A stretch of 64,000 nucleotides of DNA, from assembly GCA_964397045.1 (NCBI GenBank), contig CAYNHF010000033.1:159779-223778 (forward strand), read 5' to 3'. Positions 42,683 to 51,405 of the stretch are shown piece after piece. This DNA is from CAYNHF01 sp964397045. Its GTDB lineage: Bacteria; Actinomycetota; Acidimicrobiia; Spongiisociales; UBA5794. A program made the position numbers and the translations under genes. The notes under the pieces are model-generated. The model saw nothing but the letters and a program-made list of their open reading frames with translations, ran no database searches and was not told the DNA's origin. The number at the start of each line of letters is the position of its first letter. Within the stretch, counting starts at the first letter, position 1.

Positions 42683-43519
42683 ATGTGTCGACTGTACGGA
42701 TTCATGGCAACCGAACCCACTCGTCTCGAGTGCAGCCTGGTAGAAGCGCAGAATGCGCTGCAGGCACAAAGCAATCGAGACGGCCGGGGCATTCGCAACG
42801 CCGACGGCTGGGGTATCGCCCGCTGGAGGTCAGGCCGACCCGACGTCATTCGTTCCACCGAACCAGCCTTCGCCGACCCTGAGTTCGCGGTGGAGGCGGA
42901 GGCCACCCGGTCGAGTGCGGTCCTGGCCCATGTACGGGCCGCGACGGTTGGCGACGTGCTCCCCAACAATGTCCACCCCTTCCGGCACGGCCCCTGGGCG
43001 TTCGCTCACAACGGAACGTTGACCGCCCATTCCGCGCTCGCGGCCCGACTGCTGGAAGGCGCGCTGGGAACACCACGAGGCACCACGGATTCTGACCTCA
43101 TCTTCCGGTGGTTGCTGGGCCGGATGCCCGACTTCGGGCTCGACCCGCACCGACCCGCCGACTACGCCGAGGGGCTTGCTTCCTTGCTCGAAGTCGCAGT
43201 ACTCGATCTCGTCCGCTGGTCGATCGACGTCCCGGGCGCCGAACCTCCGCTGCTCAATCTCATGCTGAGTGACGGCAAACACCTCGCAGCCAGCCGCTGG
43301 GGCAACACACTGTTCTGGACGACTCGCGACGGAGTCCCCGACTGCGCGGTGTGCGGCACCAACCATTGCCCAGACGCGGGCGCGAGCTATCGGGCCGTAG
43401 TCGTCGCTTCTGAGCCAATCACCGATGAGGAGTGGGCCGAAGTGCCAGAGGGCGCCGTCCTCGCGGTCGAAGACGGTGGCGGCGTCACCGTGCGCAACCT
43501 GCTGACGAGAACCGGTTGA
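42683..43519 (+). CDS. Class II glutamine amidotransferase (EgtC/YafJ-like)
   Basis: A 278-residue protein. Met is followed by the N-terminal nucleophile Cys2 (MCRLYGFMATEPT). Further class II GATase features are NADGWGIARW, LAHVRAATVG, NVHPFRHGPWAFAHNGTL and GTTDSDLIFRWLL. It hydrolyses glutamine or another gamma-glutamyl amide. EgtC of ergothioneine synthesis is similar, but the other egt genes are absent from the window. The AGGAGG RBS at 42673 selects this start. Confidence 0.9.
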   Translation: MCRLYGFMATEPTRLECSLVEAQNALQAQSNRDGRGIRNADGWGIARWRSGRPDVIRSTEPAFADPEFAVEAEATRSSAVLAHVRAATVGDVLPNNVHPFRHGPWAFAHNGTLTAHSALAARLLEGALGTPRGTTDSDLIFRWLLGRMPDFGLDPHRPADYAEGLASLLEVAVLDLVRWSIDVPGAEPPLLNLMLSDGKHLAASRWGNTLFWTTRDGVPDCAVCGTNHCPDAGASYRAVVVASEPITDEEWAEVPEGAVLAVEDGGGVTVRNLLTRTG

Positions 43520-43591
43520 GTTAGCGCACCGCGGTCGGAGACCATCAGACGTTCTGGCTCGGTCGCTGCTCCCGTTTCTTCCCGGACACAG

Positions 43592-43617
43592 GTGGAGGGC
43601 CCCAAGAGGCCCTCCAC
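43592..43617. terminator. Bidirectional hairpin terminator between converging genes
   Basis: GTGGAGGGCC (43592-43601), a 6-nt loop and GGCCCTCCAC (43608-43617) form a perfect 10-bp stem between the amidotransferase and nuclease genes, which converge here. Confidence 0.75.
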
Positions 43618-43632
43618 TGCAGCTGCGTCAGG

Positions 43633-46600
43633 TCACTTCAGATCAAGATCGATCCACACGAGCTTGTGGTCCGACGACGGGAACGGGAATGTCCCCACCA
43701 ACCCGAACAGCGGGTCCGAGCTGAGTGGCCAGAAGACCCCCGCAGCTTGAATCGTCGTGTTGGTGCTCGGCAGCACGTAGTCGACCCGGATGTTGCCGGG
43801 CGGCTCGTTGAAGTCTGCCGTGTCGTGTGCCGGATCGCTCAGGTGATCGTCGTTGATGCCACCCTGGAGTGCCGACTGCTCCGGCCCTCCCAGGCTCGAC
43901 GGAGTCACCGATGTGTTCACCCGCGGATGATCGAGTAGTTGCTGGATCGCGCCGGGAACGCTGTCTCCGTCGTTCGGGTCGGCATTCTCATCGCCGGCAA
44001 CGACAAACACGGCCCCGCCGGGCAAGCCCCCGGACTTGCCGGCATCGTCGACGATGTAGCCGGCGCCGCTGACATAGTCCGCCCAGAACCGAATTTCATC
44101 GTGGTTCCGGGTCCCGTTGCGATCCTCCGGCCCGTCGAAGACCGGCGGTGTGGGATGGCTCACCAGGAAGTGAACCCGCTTGCCGTCGACTCGAATCGGC
44201 ACGTCCCAATGCGACTTGGAAGACAGCCGGAATACTCCGAGTTCCTCCTCGGAGTACCAGTCGCCTGGTTCCTCGGTGGCCGGATCGTCCGGCAGCATGG
44301 CACCCGGCATGTCCTTCCACAGGAAGTGCTGGAAGGTCCTGATCTTGTTGTATTCGATTGGATGCATCGAGTACACGACCATGCCGAATTGACCCTCAAA
44401 GAACCCGAAACCGAACGCATCATTGGGTCCGCCGACCGTACCGTCGTTGTCGAGATCGAATCCCGACGGAACACCGGTGTTGGACGGGGCCACGTAGCGA
44501 TACGGGTAGACGATGGGCGCCGCACCGCGCTGCCCGACACCCAAGTAGTTCTCCTGGAACAACTCAGCTGCAAGCCCCTCGGCGTCGTAGTCGAACTCGT
44601 TGATCAGGAGCACCTCGGGGCGGGTGCGTTGGATGATCTCGGCAATCGTCGCCGGCTGCGCACTGCCCGGCGTGGACAGTTCGGTGGCAAGATCGCCGGC
44701 GTTGAAACGGTTCATCGAGGCGTTGTACGTCCCGAAACGGACATCGCCGCGGGTTGTAGCCGCCTTCGCATTCTTCCAGGCAGATCGGAAGCTGGTGATT
44801 GCAGCCGAATAGTCGCCGGCTGCCGCCGCGGCCACGCCTGCTGCGAAGTCGGCCTCAGCCGCCGCCAGCTTCTGAGCATCACCGCCTGCTGCCGTGGCGT
44901 CATCGATCGCGGTACGCGCCAGCCTTCCGTCCACGTCGGCCAAAGCAGCGCTGATGGCACCTACATCGACTGACGAGACCTGGCCGAGCTGCACCACAGC
45001 CTGCCCCTCGGAGTCGAACACCATGTGCCCGTGCTGGGGATCGACTCGGTCCTCGTCGACCCAGAGGGCCGGATCGAGGCTCTCGTCGATCTTGTCCAGC
45101 GCACGGTTGATGGACTTGTCATCGTTCTTGTTGCCGGTCGGCAACATCGCCTCGAGGTCAGCACGTGCTTTGGTCTTGAGACCGAGTGCATTGGCCATAT
45201 CGAGGCCGACCACCACCGGGTCGTGGTCCGAGGAACGGAACTGGTCCGGCTGATAGAGCGACGGCTGCCGGTTCTCTTCGTTGTAGTCCAACCCAGAAGG
45301 TTCGTCGGCATTGACATGCCAGAACATCGCGCCTGTCACGTCGCTCGTGAGCCGTGGCGTCGTCAAGGCGTGGTCGAGGTAGCCGTCCTGCCCGAAGAAC
45401 ACGAAGCTGTAGTCGCCCGGTCCGTTGAACAACTCGACGAGATCGGTGTAACCGGCCGATTGCAGCGCCGCCACCGGATCCTCCATCGCGTAGGCATTCA
45501 GGTCGCCGACGATGATCGAGTCCGGATCGCCGCTGCCGGTCGGATCGGTCGCCAGCCAGTTCGCCTGCGCGATCGCGGCATCAGTACGCACTCCGTTGCA
45601 GTTGCCCTGCCCGTCACCGGCGTTGGGATCACCGACGTCGTTGCAAGATGAGCCCTTGGACTTCAGGTGGTTGACGGCCACCGTGAAGATCTCTCCCGTT
45701 GCGTTCTCGATGAAGCTTTGCGCCAGCACCGGCCGGTTCTTGTCGTCGTTGAATAACGGATCCACCGACGAGTCGAGGAGGGCGAAAGACAGGAGCGGCG
45801 TCACGCTCGCCGGCTGATAGATCAGCGCATCGCGGATGGCATCGTCGCCAATCGCGCCGGTGGGCAGATAAGCGTAGGTCCCGGCTCCCACCGCATCGTT
45901 GAGTCCGGATACCAGGTCAGCCTGCGGATCATCGTCCGGCGCATTCTCCAACTCCATGAGACCGAGCACGTCGGCGTCCAGTTGGGTGATCGCCGAGATG
46001 ATCTTGGTGCGCTGTCGGGTGAACTCACTGGCGGTGTCTGCTCCCCGGCAGCCCTGGTTGAGATCCGGACCACAGATGGGGCCCGAGTCGTCGATCGTCG
46101 TGAAGTAGTTCAGGACGTTGAATGCACCCACCTGCATCGAACCGCCCACATCGGGTGGGGCGGGGCGATCATTGACCCTCGTGAAAGCGATCGATTCTGT
46201 CGGATGCAATTCGTACGGTCCCTGCTGACCCAGCACCGCAGCCAGACTAGGAATCGTGTCGCCCCGGCGCAGCGTGCCGTCCACCTGGATGTACGGTGGC
46301 GGATCGAGGTCCGGGCTCAGCACACGACTCCCGTCGTCGAGTTGGATACCACTGCGGTTGTTGAGATCCTGCAATGCGTTCGCCGCGGCGCCCGGCGAAA
46401 CAACGTTCGTCGGATTGTCGAGCACGCCGTCGACAGAAAGCGTTACCTCACCACTGCGATTCCAGGTGAAGTTGTCCGTTACGAAAAGCGTCTGTGGCAT
46501 GTCGACGGCCATGCCCTCGTATGACTCGAAATCACCCACGTCCGCTACTGGGAGCGTCACGGTGGCAGACGAAGCCGTGCCTGTCAGACTGGTGCACACT

Positions 46601-47697
46601 GCGAGATCAGTGATCGCGCCGAGTTCGGTCTGCGCGCCCTCCTCCGCCACGGTGCCCTTTGCCCTTACGGTGTCTCCGACATTCACATCAATCCCGAAGC
46701 CGTCGTCGTGAATGAACAGACCTTCTGAAGTGAACTCGCTGCCGTCCGCATCTTCGTCTTCCTCCTGAAGGAAGAAGCCGCCGAGTTCGACCGCTGTGCC
46801 CTGGAAGTCCCCGACCACGACCGCTTCCACTACATGTTTCACTCCGACCTCAGGGCTGGTGAACCCCACGCCCTGGATCGTCGAGATGAGGCTCTCGGTC
46901 GCGTCGCCGCAGACCCCAAAGTCGGGGTCGACCGGCCCGGGCCCACCGCCGCCTGCGGAGATGACGATGTCCTGGAACGCCAACGCCTCAGAACCACTAT
47001 CAGTGACCGCGTCCAACGTCAACGTCAACGTAGTCCCGGTCCCCGACACCGGCACCGACAACGCCTGGAGGTTATTGGTCAACAACGTCGACCCAACCAA
47101 CATCGGGTCAGCCAACGTGAACGTGGCGCCCCCATCCATCGTGTAGGTCTGCGATGTCGCCTCGTCCACCGACGACGCAAACGCCACCACCGGCGTCCCG
47201 CCATCAATCACATACGACCACTCAAACGAATCCGACGACGCCTCGAAATCACCCATCGCCCCCATCGCGATCGACAACTCCAAATTCGAAGCACCCGAAA
47301 TATCAAACACCCACTCCGCGGCCACCACACCCGAAGGGTTATCCGAATTCGTGGTGTCAACCACCCCAAAGAACTCGTCAACATTCGCCTCGCCAACAAT
47401 CCCCAAGCTATCCGCAGGGAACACCGTCAACGAGTCATCCAACACCGCAAACGGAATCGACGCCGACACGCCCCGCTGATACTTCTCAAACCCATCCCCC
47501 GCCGAAGCGAACGCCCCAGCAAACGGATTCGTCTGCGACAACAAGTTCTGCGATACAGAACCCACCATGTCAAACGCCACCTGCGTCGCGGCCGCAGCGG
47601 GCTGGACGGCAGTGGGCCCATAGGGCGCCACTGATGCCACCAGGGCAAGAATGGCGACGAGACCGAAGGCGCGACGACGATGCAAACGCTTCTTCAC
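43633..47697 (-). CDS. Giant secreted nuclease with two EEP domains (ExeM/NucH-like)
   Basis: A 1354-residue protein starting at GTG 47697 with AGGAGG just upstream. The signal peptide MKKRLHRRRAFGLVAILALV is Ala-rich. It is followed by a beta-rich N-terminal domain (~40-250), an OB-fold (~275-380, VVVGDFQGTAVELGGFFLQE) and the first endonuclease/exonuclease/phosphatase domain (~519-832: AFNVLNYFTTID, GLMELENAPDD, VNHLKSKGSSC, VGDLNAYAMEDP, FRSSDHDPVVV). A helical spacer (~835-980) and a second EEP domain (~984-1354: FGTYNASMNRFNAG, LLINEFDYDAEG, SHPTPPVFDG, GDENADPNDG, PSSDHKLVWID) follow. It probably degrades extracellular DNA. Confidence 0.88.
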   Translation of the reverse strand: MKKRLHRRRAFGLVAILALVASVAPYGPTAVQPAAAATQVAFDMVGSVSQNLLSQTNPFAGAFASAGDGFEKYQRGVSASIPFAVLDDSLTVFPADSLGIVGEANVDEFFGVVDTTNSDNPSGVVAAEWVFDISGASNLELSIAMGAMGDFEASSDSFEWSYVIDGGTPVVAFASSVDEATSQTYTMDGGATFTLADPMLVGSTLLTNNLQALSVPVSGTGTTLTLTLDAVTDSGSEALAFQDIVISAGGGGPGPVDPDFGVCGDATESLISTIQGVGFTSPEVGVKHVVEAVVVGDFQGTAVELGGFFLQEEDEDADGSEFTSEGLFIHDDGFGIDVNVGDTVRAKGTVAEEGAQTELGAITDLAVCTSLTGTASSATVTLPVADVGDFESYEGMAVDMPQTLFVTDNFTWNRSGEVTLSVDGVLDNPTNVVSPGAAANALQDLNNRSGIQLDDGSRVLSPDLDPPPYIQVDGTLRRGDTIPSLAAVLGQQGPYELHPTESIAFTRVNDRPAPPDVGGSMQVGAFNVLNYFTTIDDSGPICGPDLNQGCRGADTASEFTRQRTKIISAITQLDADVLGLMELENAPDDDPQADLVSGLNDAVGAGTYAYLPTGAIGDDAIRDALIYQPASVTPLLSFALLDSSVDPLFNDDKNRPVLAQSFIENATGEIFTVAVNHLKSKGSSCNDVGDPNAGDGQGNCNGVRTDAAIAQANWLATDPTGSGDPDSIIVGDLNAYAMEDPVAALQSAGYTDLVELFNGPGDYSFVFFGQDGYLDHALTTPRLTSDVTGAMFWHVNADEPSGLDYNEENRQPSLYQPDQFRSSDHDPVVVGLDMANALGLKTKARADLEAMLPTGNKNDDKSINRALDKIDESLDPALWVDEDRVDPQHGHMVFDSEGQAVVQLGQVSSVDVGAISAALADVDGRLARTAIDDATAAGGDAQKLAAAEADFAAGVAAAAAGDYSAAITSFRSAWKNAKAATTRGDVRFGTYNASMNRFNAGDLATELSTPGSAQPATIAEIIQRTRPEVLLINEFDYDAEGLAAELFQENYLGVGQRGAAPIVYPYRYVAPSNTGVPSGFDLDNDGTVGGPNDAFGFGFFEGQFGMVVYSMHPIEYNKIRTFQHFLWKDMPGAMLPDDPATEEPGDWYSEEELGVFRLSSKSHWDVPIRVDGKRVHFLVSHPTPPVFDGPEDRNGTRNHDEIRFWADYVSGAGYIVDDAGKSGGLPGGAVFVVAGDENADPNDGDSVPGAIQQLLDHPRVNTSVTPSSLGGPEQSALQGGINDDHLSDPAHDTADFNEPPGNIRVDYVLPSTNTTIQAAGVFWPLSSDPLFGLVGTFPFPSSDHKLVWIDLDLK

Positions 47698-48234
47698 GGG
47701 ATCCTCCTGGATCGGATGGGTGCACGCCACGGCGGCGCGACCCGGACAGCGGGGTATCGAGAGGGGTTGAGGGGGACACGAGACCCAAAGAAGCCACTGC
47801 CTACAAGGCCCGGCTGATTCCCGTTCCGACGCTGTGACACGTCGCCCCTTCCCCGATTCTTCCCCTTCTGAAACTCTACCCGCCCGCCGCCTGGATCTCC
47901 ACACGAAGTCCACGTCTCGGCTGCAGGTTCCCCGACGCGAAGTGGCCTAGCGACCCCGGGCCGGAAACGGGATCAGCATCACAGCCAATTCAGCCGCAAC
48001 CGGTGAGCGCGACATTCCTGCTCACGCCCGACCGTCGCAACGATGGCCTGACCCCAACCAGGGTGCTCGGAGTCGTGTTCCACGTAATCGTGGAGAACCT
48101 GAACTTCAACTGCTCCCCGCGCTGGTGCTCGGCGGCATCACCGCCTGGTTCACCATGCGTGGAGTGAAGTCAGACGACGGCGTCGAGGGAGTGCCCGGCT
48201 CCGGCTGGGTCGTCTAGCCGCAGTCCGAGAATCG
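47698..48234. other. Intergenic region upstream of the giant nuclease; possible gene remnant
   Basis: The first ~250 bp is the leader and promoter region of the nuclease gene; no clear -35/-10 pair is seen. From ~48010 to 48217 on the plus strand, two adjacent frames read like parts of one membrane-protein tail: FLLTPDRRNDG, then VLGVVFHVIVENLNF, and in a shifted frame LLPALVLGGITAWFTMRGVK ending in GWVV and TAG at 48215. There is no start codon or family match, so it is at most a frameshifted remnant. Confidence 0.3.
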
Positions 48235-49755
48235 TCAGGCGCCTTGGCGCCTCGGCTGAGCAAACCGCACGGTGATATCCCGGCCGCCGACCTTTGACCC
48301 ATGAAGCGCCTTGATGGCCGTACGGGCCGCCTTGTGCGACATGTCGACGAACGCGAACCCCTTGGACCTCCCGGTCCGTCGATTGGTGATCACCGTCGCC
48401 TGGTGGACCTTCCCGTACTGGCCGAACAACTGGTGGAGGTCGTCGTCGGTGGAACGCCACGGCAGATTGGCGACGTACAGACTCTTGGCCCCACGGTTGC
48501 CATCTTTCGTCGGACGCCGAGGCTGATGTGATGGGGCTTGCGGCCGGGTCTGTGCCCTCGCCGCGCGACGCTCTTCCGTCCGGCGCGGTTCGGTGTGGGC
48601 GAGCGCTACTTGGGCCGCCTCCCACCCGCTGTCGAGGAGCGCTTCGATACGAGGGGCTTCGATCGGCGCCTGCAGATTGAGATCCTTCTGCATGCGTCCA
48701 ACCGCCCGGCGCTGGCTTCCGGTAACGAGACTCACCACGGTCCCGCTCGCCCCAGCACGCGCCGTTCTCCCTGAACGGTGGATGTAGTCCTTCGCGTCTG
48801 CAGGCGGATCGAAGTGAACGACCGAATCGACCGCATCAATGTGGATACCGCGGGCGGCGACATCGGTCGCAACCAGCGCCTGCGCGTCTCCGGAAGCGAA
48901 CGAGCGCAACGCCCGGTTTCGCTGACTCTGGGAACGGCCACCGTGCAGGGCGACCGCACCGATCCCCAGCTTGCCCAACTGACGGGCGAGCCGATCGGCA
49001 CCGTGGCGGGTTCTCGTGAACACGATGGACCGCCCCGAAGCGTCGACCAGGTCTGCGGTGTGCTGGGCCCGGTCCTGTTGTTCGACCATCCAGAAGTGGT
49101 GCCGAGCGTCGGTAGTCTCCGACTCCACTGTGCCCGCCTCATGTCGAACCGGGTCGCGCTGGTACTTGCTGATCAGGACCGCGACGTCCCCGTCGAGGGT
49201 GGCCGAGAAGAGCAACGTCTGCCGCTGGTCCGCGGTCCGGTCGAGGATTCGCTTCACGGCGGGCAGGAATCCCATGTCGGCCATCCGGTCTGCCTCGTCG
49301 ACCACAACGATGTCGACGTCGCGCAGATCTACCGACCCCTGTTCCATGAGGTCCTCGAGCCTCCCGGGCGTCGCCACGAGCACATCGACACCCTTGCGCA
49401 GGGCGCTCTTCTGCGGGCCGTATCCAACTCCGCCGTAGATGGCGATGATGTGACGGTGCGCAGCTTTCGCCAGCGGCGCAAGTTCCTGTTTGATCTGCTC
49501 GGCAAGTTCGCGAGTTGGCGCCAGAATCAGTGCTCGCGGCCGGTGCTTGTGCGCCACCTCGACTTTGGTGAGCAAGGGAAGTCCGAATGCGAGGGTCTTT
49601 CCGGATCCGGTGGGGGCTTTGCCCGAGACGTCTCTACCAGAGAGCGCGTCGGGGATCGTGGCTTCCTGAACGGGAAAGGGCTCGACGACGTCTCGCTTGG
49701 CGAGCGCGCGAACGAGCGGGTCGGGTAGCCCGAGTTGGGCGAACGTAACTGACAT
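48235..49755 (-). CDS. DEAD-box RNA helicase with C-terminal RRM domain
   Basis: A 506-residue protein. The helicase core has the Q motif PFPVQEATIP, APTGSGKT (I), PTRELAEQI (Ia), VVDEADRMADMGF (II, DEAD), LFSATLDG (III), VATDVAARGIHID (V) and YIHRSGRTAR (VI). After a charged linker (~380-420) comes an RRM domain: RNP2 SLYVANLP and RNP1 GRSKGFAFVDM. Such helicases remodel RNA during cold or ribosome assembly; an RRM instead of DbpA-type or basic tails is unusual. The start MSVTFAQLGLPDP is chosen. Confidence 0.92.
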   Translation of the reverse strand: MSVTFAQLGLPDPLVRALAKRDVVEPFPVQEATIPDALSGRDVSGKAPTGSGKTLAFGLPLLTKVEVAHKHRPRALILAPTRELAEQIKQELAPLAKAAHRHIIAIYGGVGYGPQKSALRKGVDVLVATPGRLEDLMEQGSVDLRDVDIVVVDEADRMADMGFLPAVKRILDRTADQRQTLLFSATLDGDVAVLISKYQRDPVRHEAGTVESETTDARHHFWMVEQQDRAQHTADLVDASGRSIVFTRTRHGADRLARQLGKLGIGAVALHGGRSQSQRNRALRSFASGDAQALVATDVAARGIHIDAVDSVVHFDPPADAKDYIHRSGRTARAGASGTVVSLVTGSQRRAVGRMQKDLNLQAPIEAPRIEALLDSGWEAAQVALAHTEPRRTEERRAARAQTRPQAPSHQPRRPTKDGNRGAKSLYVANLPWRSTDDDLHQLFGQYGKVHQATVITNRRTGRSKGFAFVDMSHKAARTAIKALHGSKVGGRDITVRFAQPRRQGA

Positions 49756-50042
49756 GATGACTCCTGGCCCCTGTCGGGGAAGCTGGTTTGGGATGTGCCG
49801 ATCTCTCGCTCGACCGCGCGACGTCCGTCGTCTACGGGATCGAAAGTCGGCCGATGAGGCAGTCCAACCGTTGAGAACCTGAGCCGTGAACCACCAGGGA
49901 AGCGACGTTGCGCTGGCCTCCACCTGATGCGGCCGCCGGGACGATAGCAGGGATTCATCCTTGGGCGAGCAGAGAGACCTGTGCCTGGAACAACAGCCGG
50001 AAGCCTCTACTGACCCCGAGCTGAGAACACCACCCTTGTCGC

Positions 50043-50440
50043 ATGCGCATCAATCACGATGCCTTGGCCGCCTGCGTAACGGTCATCGTGGTCACAGCCG
50101 GCGACTGCTCAGCTTCAGATCCGATCGCGTAGGAGCAGTACAGCGCCACCTACAACACCGAAGCGCTGTCATTGGTTGCGAGGGATCAGGCGCAGCTCGT
50201 GGAGTCCCACAACTCCTCGTTTGACACGTTCGAGACGTGCGACCAGGCATACGGGACGGCAACAGAAGCCGCGGCCGAATCTCAGGACCTGGGGGGTGCG
50301 CTCCTGGGAGACGATGCAACGGAAGCGGCAGCCTACGACCGATCCCTCAGGTGTTCCTCGCGGGCACCGAGTGGCTCACTCAGCAGGAGTGCGCACGTGC
50401 CGGCGACTTCGTGAGAGTCGGCTGGGCCGCAATGCCTCTC
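50043..50440 (+). pseudogene. Broken lipoprotein gene (in-frame stop plus frameshift)
   Basis: From ATG 50043 the frame gives a short signal-like peptide with Cys (MRINHDALAACVTVIVVTAG, DCSASD), then TAG at 50130. The same frame continues open with YSATYNTEALSLVARDQAQL, ETCDQAYGTATEAAAESQD and GDDATEAAAYDRS, and protein-like sequence then shifts to a +2 frame: VFLAGTEWLTQQECARAGDF. Two lesions in one coherent protein indicate a pseudogene, unless they are assembly errors. It is tail to tail with the rpiR-type gene. Confidence 0.6.
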
Positions 50441-50468
50441 CCGTCGAGCCGGCCGCTGAAGGCCATAG

Positions 50469-51314
50469 CTACCCAGGAAGGAACGTCTCGGTGGCTGCCC
50501 ACAACTCCTCAGTGCGGTCGATCCGGTCGGTGGCCTCGTCGTGTAGCTGCCCGGCCACCCGGGCAACGAGCAGCTCGGCCATCGCTACCGCGGGCACCGA
50601 ACTGTCGAACGGCCCGATCGCGGGGACCTCCACCTCGCACCAGGTCTCGGTGAGTGCGGCAAGCGGAGACAACGGTCCGTCGGTGATCGCCACGATCTCG
50701 ACGCCGAGGCCTGCCAGAATCCGAGCTCCCCGAATCGCGTGCGTTCGATAGCGGAAGAAGTCGAATACGACCGCGACGTCCCCGGGCCCCGCGCTGCTCA
50801 GATCCCCGGCCACCGAACGCTCCTCCACCAGATGAACGTTCGGCCGGACCATTGCCAAGCCGCTGCGCAGGGCCGCAGCACCGGCACCTGAAGTTTCCCC
50901 AGACAGAATCCAAACGCGACGGGCCCGCACGATCGGCTCGGCGAGCAACGCCAGCCGGTCACCCTGCGCTGCCTCGATTACGGATGCCATCGCGTCCTCC
51001 AGCGCAGCCTGCGGCACCAACGCCGGGTCGTCGCTTCTGATGCGTTCGCTGGGCCGAGAGAGCTGTTGCGACAATCCGCGTCTGACGTGCTGCTGCAAGT
51101 CCTTGTAGCCATCGAAGCCGAGCTTGGTAGCGAACCGCACGATGGACGGACGGCTGGTACCAACCCGGTTCGCCAGGTCCGAGACGGTGCCGAACGCCAG
51201 CAGGGTCGGCTCATCTAGCACGGCGTCCGCGATGCGCCGCTCGGTTGGAGTGAGGCGGTCGCCAACGGCCGCGATGAGTTCGGAGGTCGAAGTCGGTGAC
51301 ATGACTCTGGTCAT
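50469..51314 (-). CDS. RpiR-family transcriptional regulator (HTH-6 plus SIS domain)
   Basis: A 281-residue protein. The N-terminal RpiR helix-turn-helix (~20-95) shows LTPTERRIADAVLDEP, TVSDLANRVGTSRPSIVRFATKLGFDGYKDLQ. The SIS domain (~125-265) has RVWILSGETSGAGAAAL and VEIVAITDGPLSPLA; it would bind a phosphosugar or similar effector. It is divergent from the aminomutase operon and its likely regulator. Direct repeats lie between them. Met 51302 is an alternative start. Confidence 0.9.
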   Translation of the reverse strand: MTRVMSPTSTSELIAAVGDRLTPTERRIADAVLDEPTLLAFGTVSDLANRVGTSRPSIVRFATKLGFDGYKDLQQHVRRGLSQQLSRPSERIRSDDPALVPQAALEDAMASVIEAAQGDRLALLAEPIVRARRVWILSGETSGAGAAALRSGLAMVRPNVHLVEERSVAGDLSSAGPGDVAVVFDFFRYRTHAIRGARILAGLGVEIVAITDGPLSPLAALTETWCEVEVPAIGPFDSSVPAVAMAELLVARVAGQLHDEATDRIDRTEELWAATETFLPG

Positions 51315-51316
51315 TA

Positions 51317-51354
51317 GGTTACACTACCGCGTAGATGATGTTCACCTGGTTACA
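51317..51354. promoter_or_regulatory. Direct repeat GGTTACA x2 between the RpiR gene and the aminomutase operon
   Basis: GGTTACA occurs at 51317-51323 and 51348-51354, 31 bp apart (about three helical turns), in the 91-bp gap between the divergent genes. It overlaps the region where both promoters must lie. It is a plausible binding site for the RpiR-type regulator. Confidence 0.45.
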
Positions 51355-51405
51355 TTCGGCTGGCGGGTGTTCTCAAGTCGAAGGAAAGTGAATCGAGGTG
51401 GAGCT

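Noticed and set aside
43939..44973. 344-codon plus-strand frame
   Set aside because: Antisense to the second EEP domain of the giant nuclease, which has conserved catalytic motifs.
46834..47634. 266-codon plus-strand frame rich in Arg and His
   Set aside because: Shadow of the nuclease N-terminal domain; extreme composition reflects CAAC-rich codons on the opposite strand.
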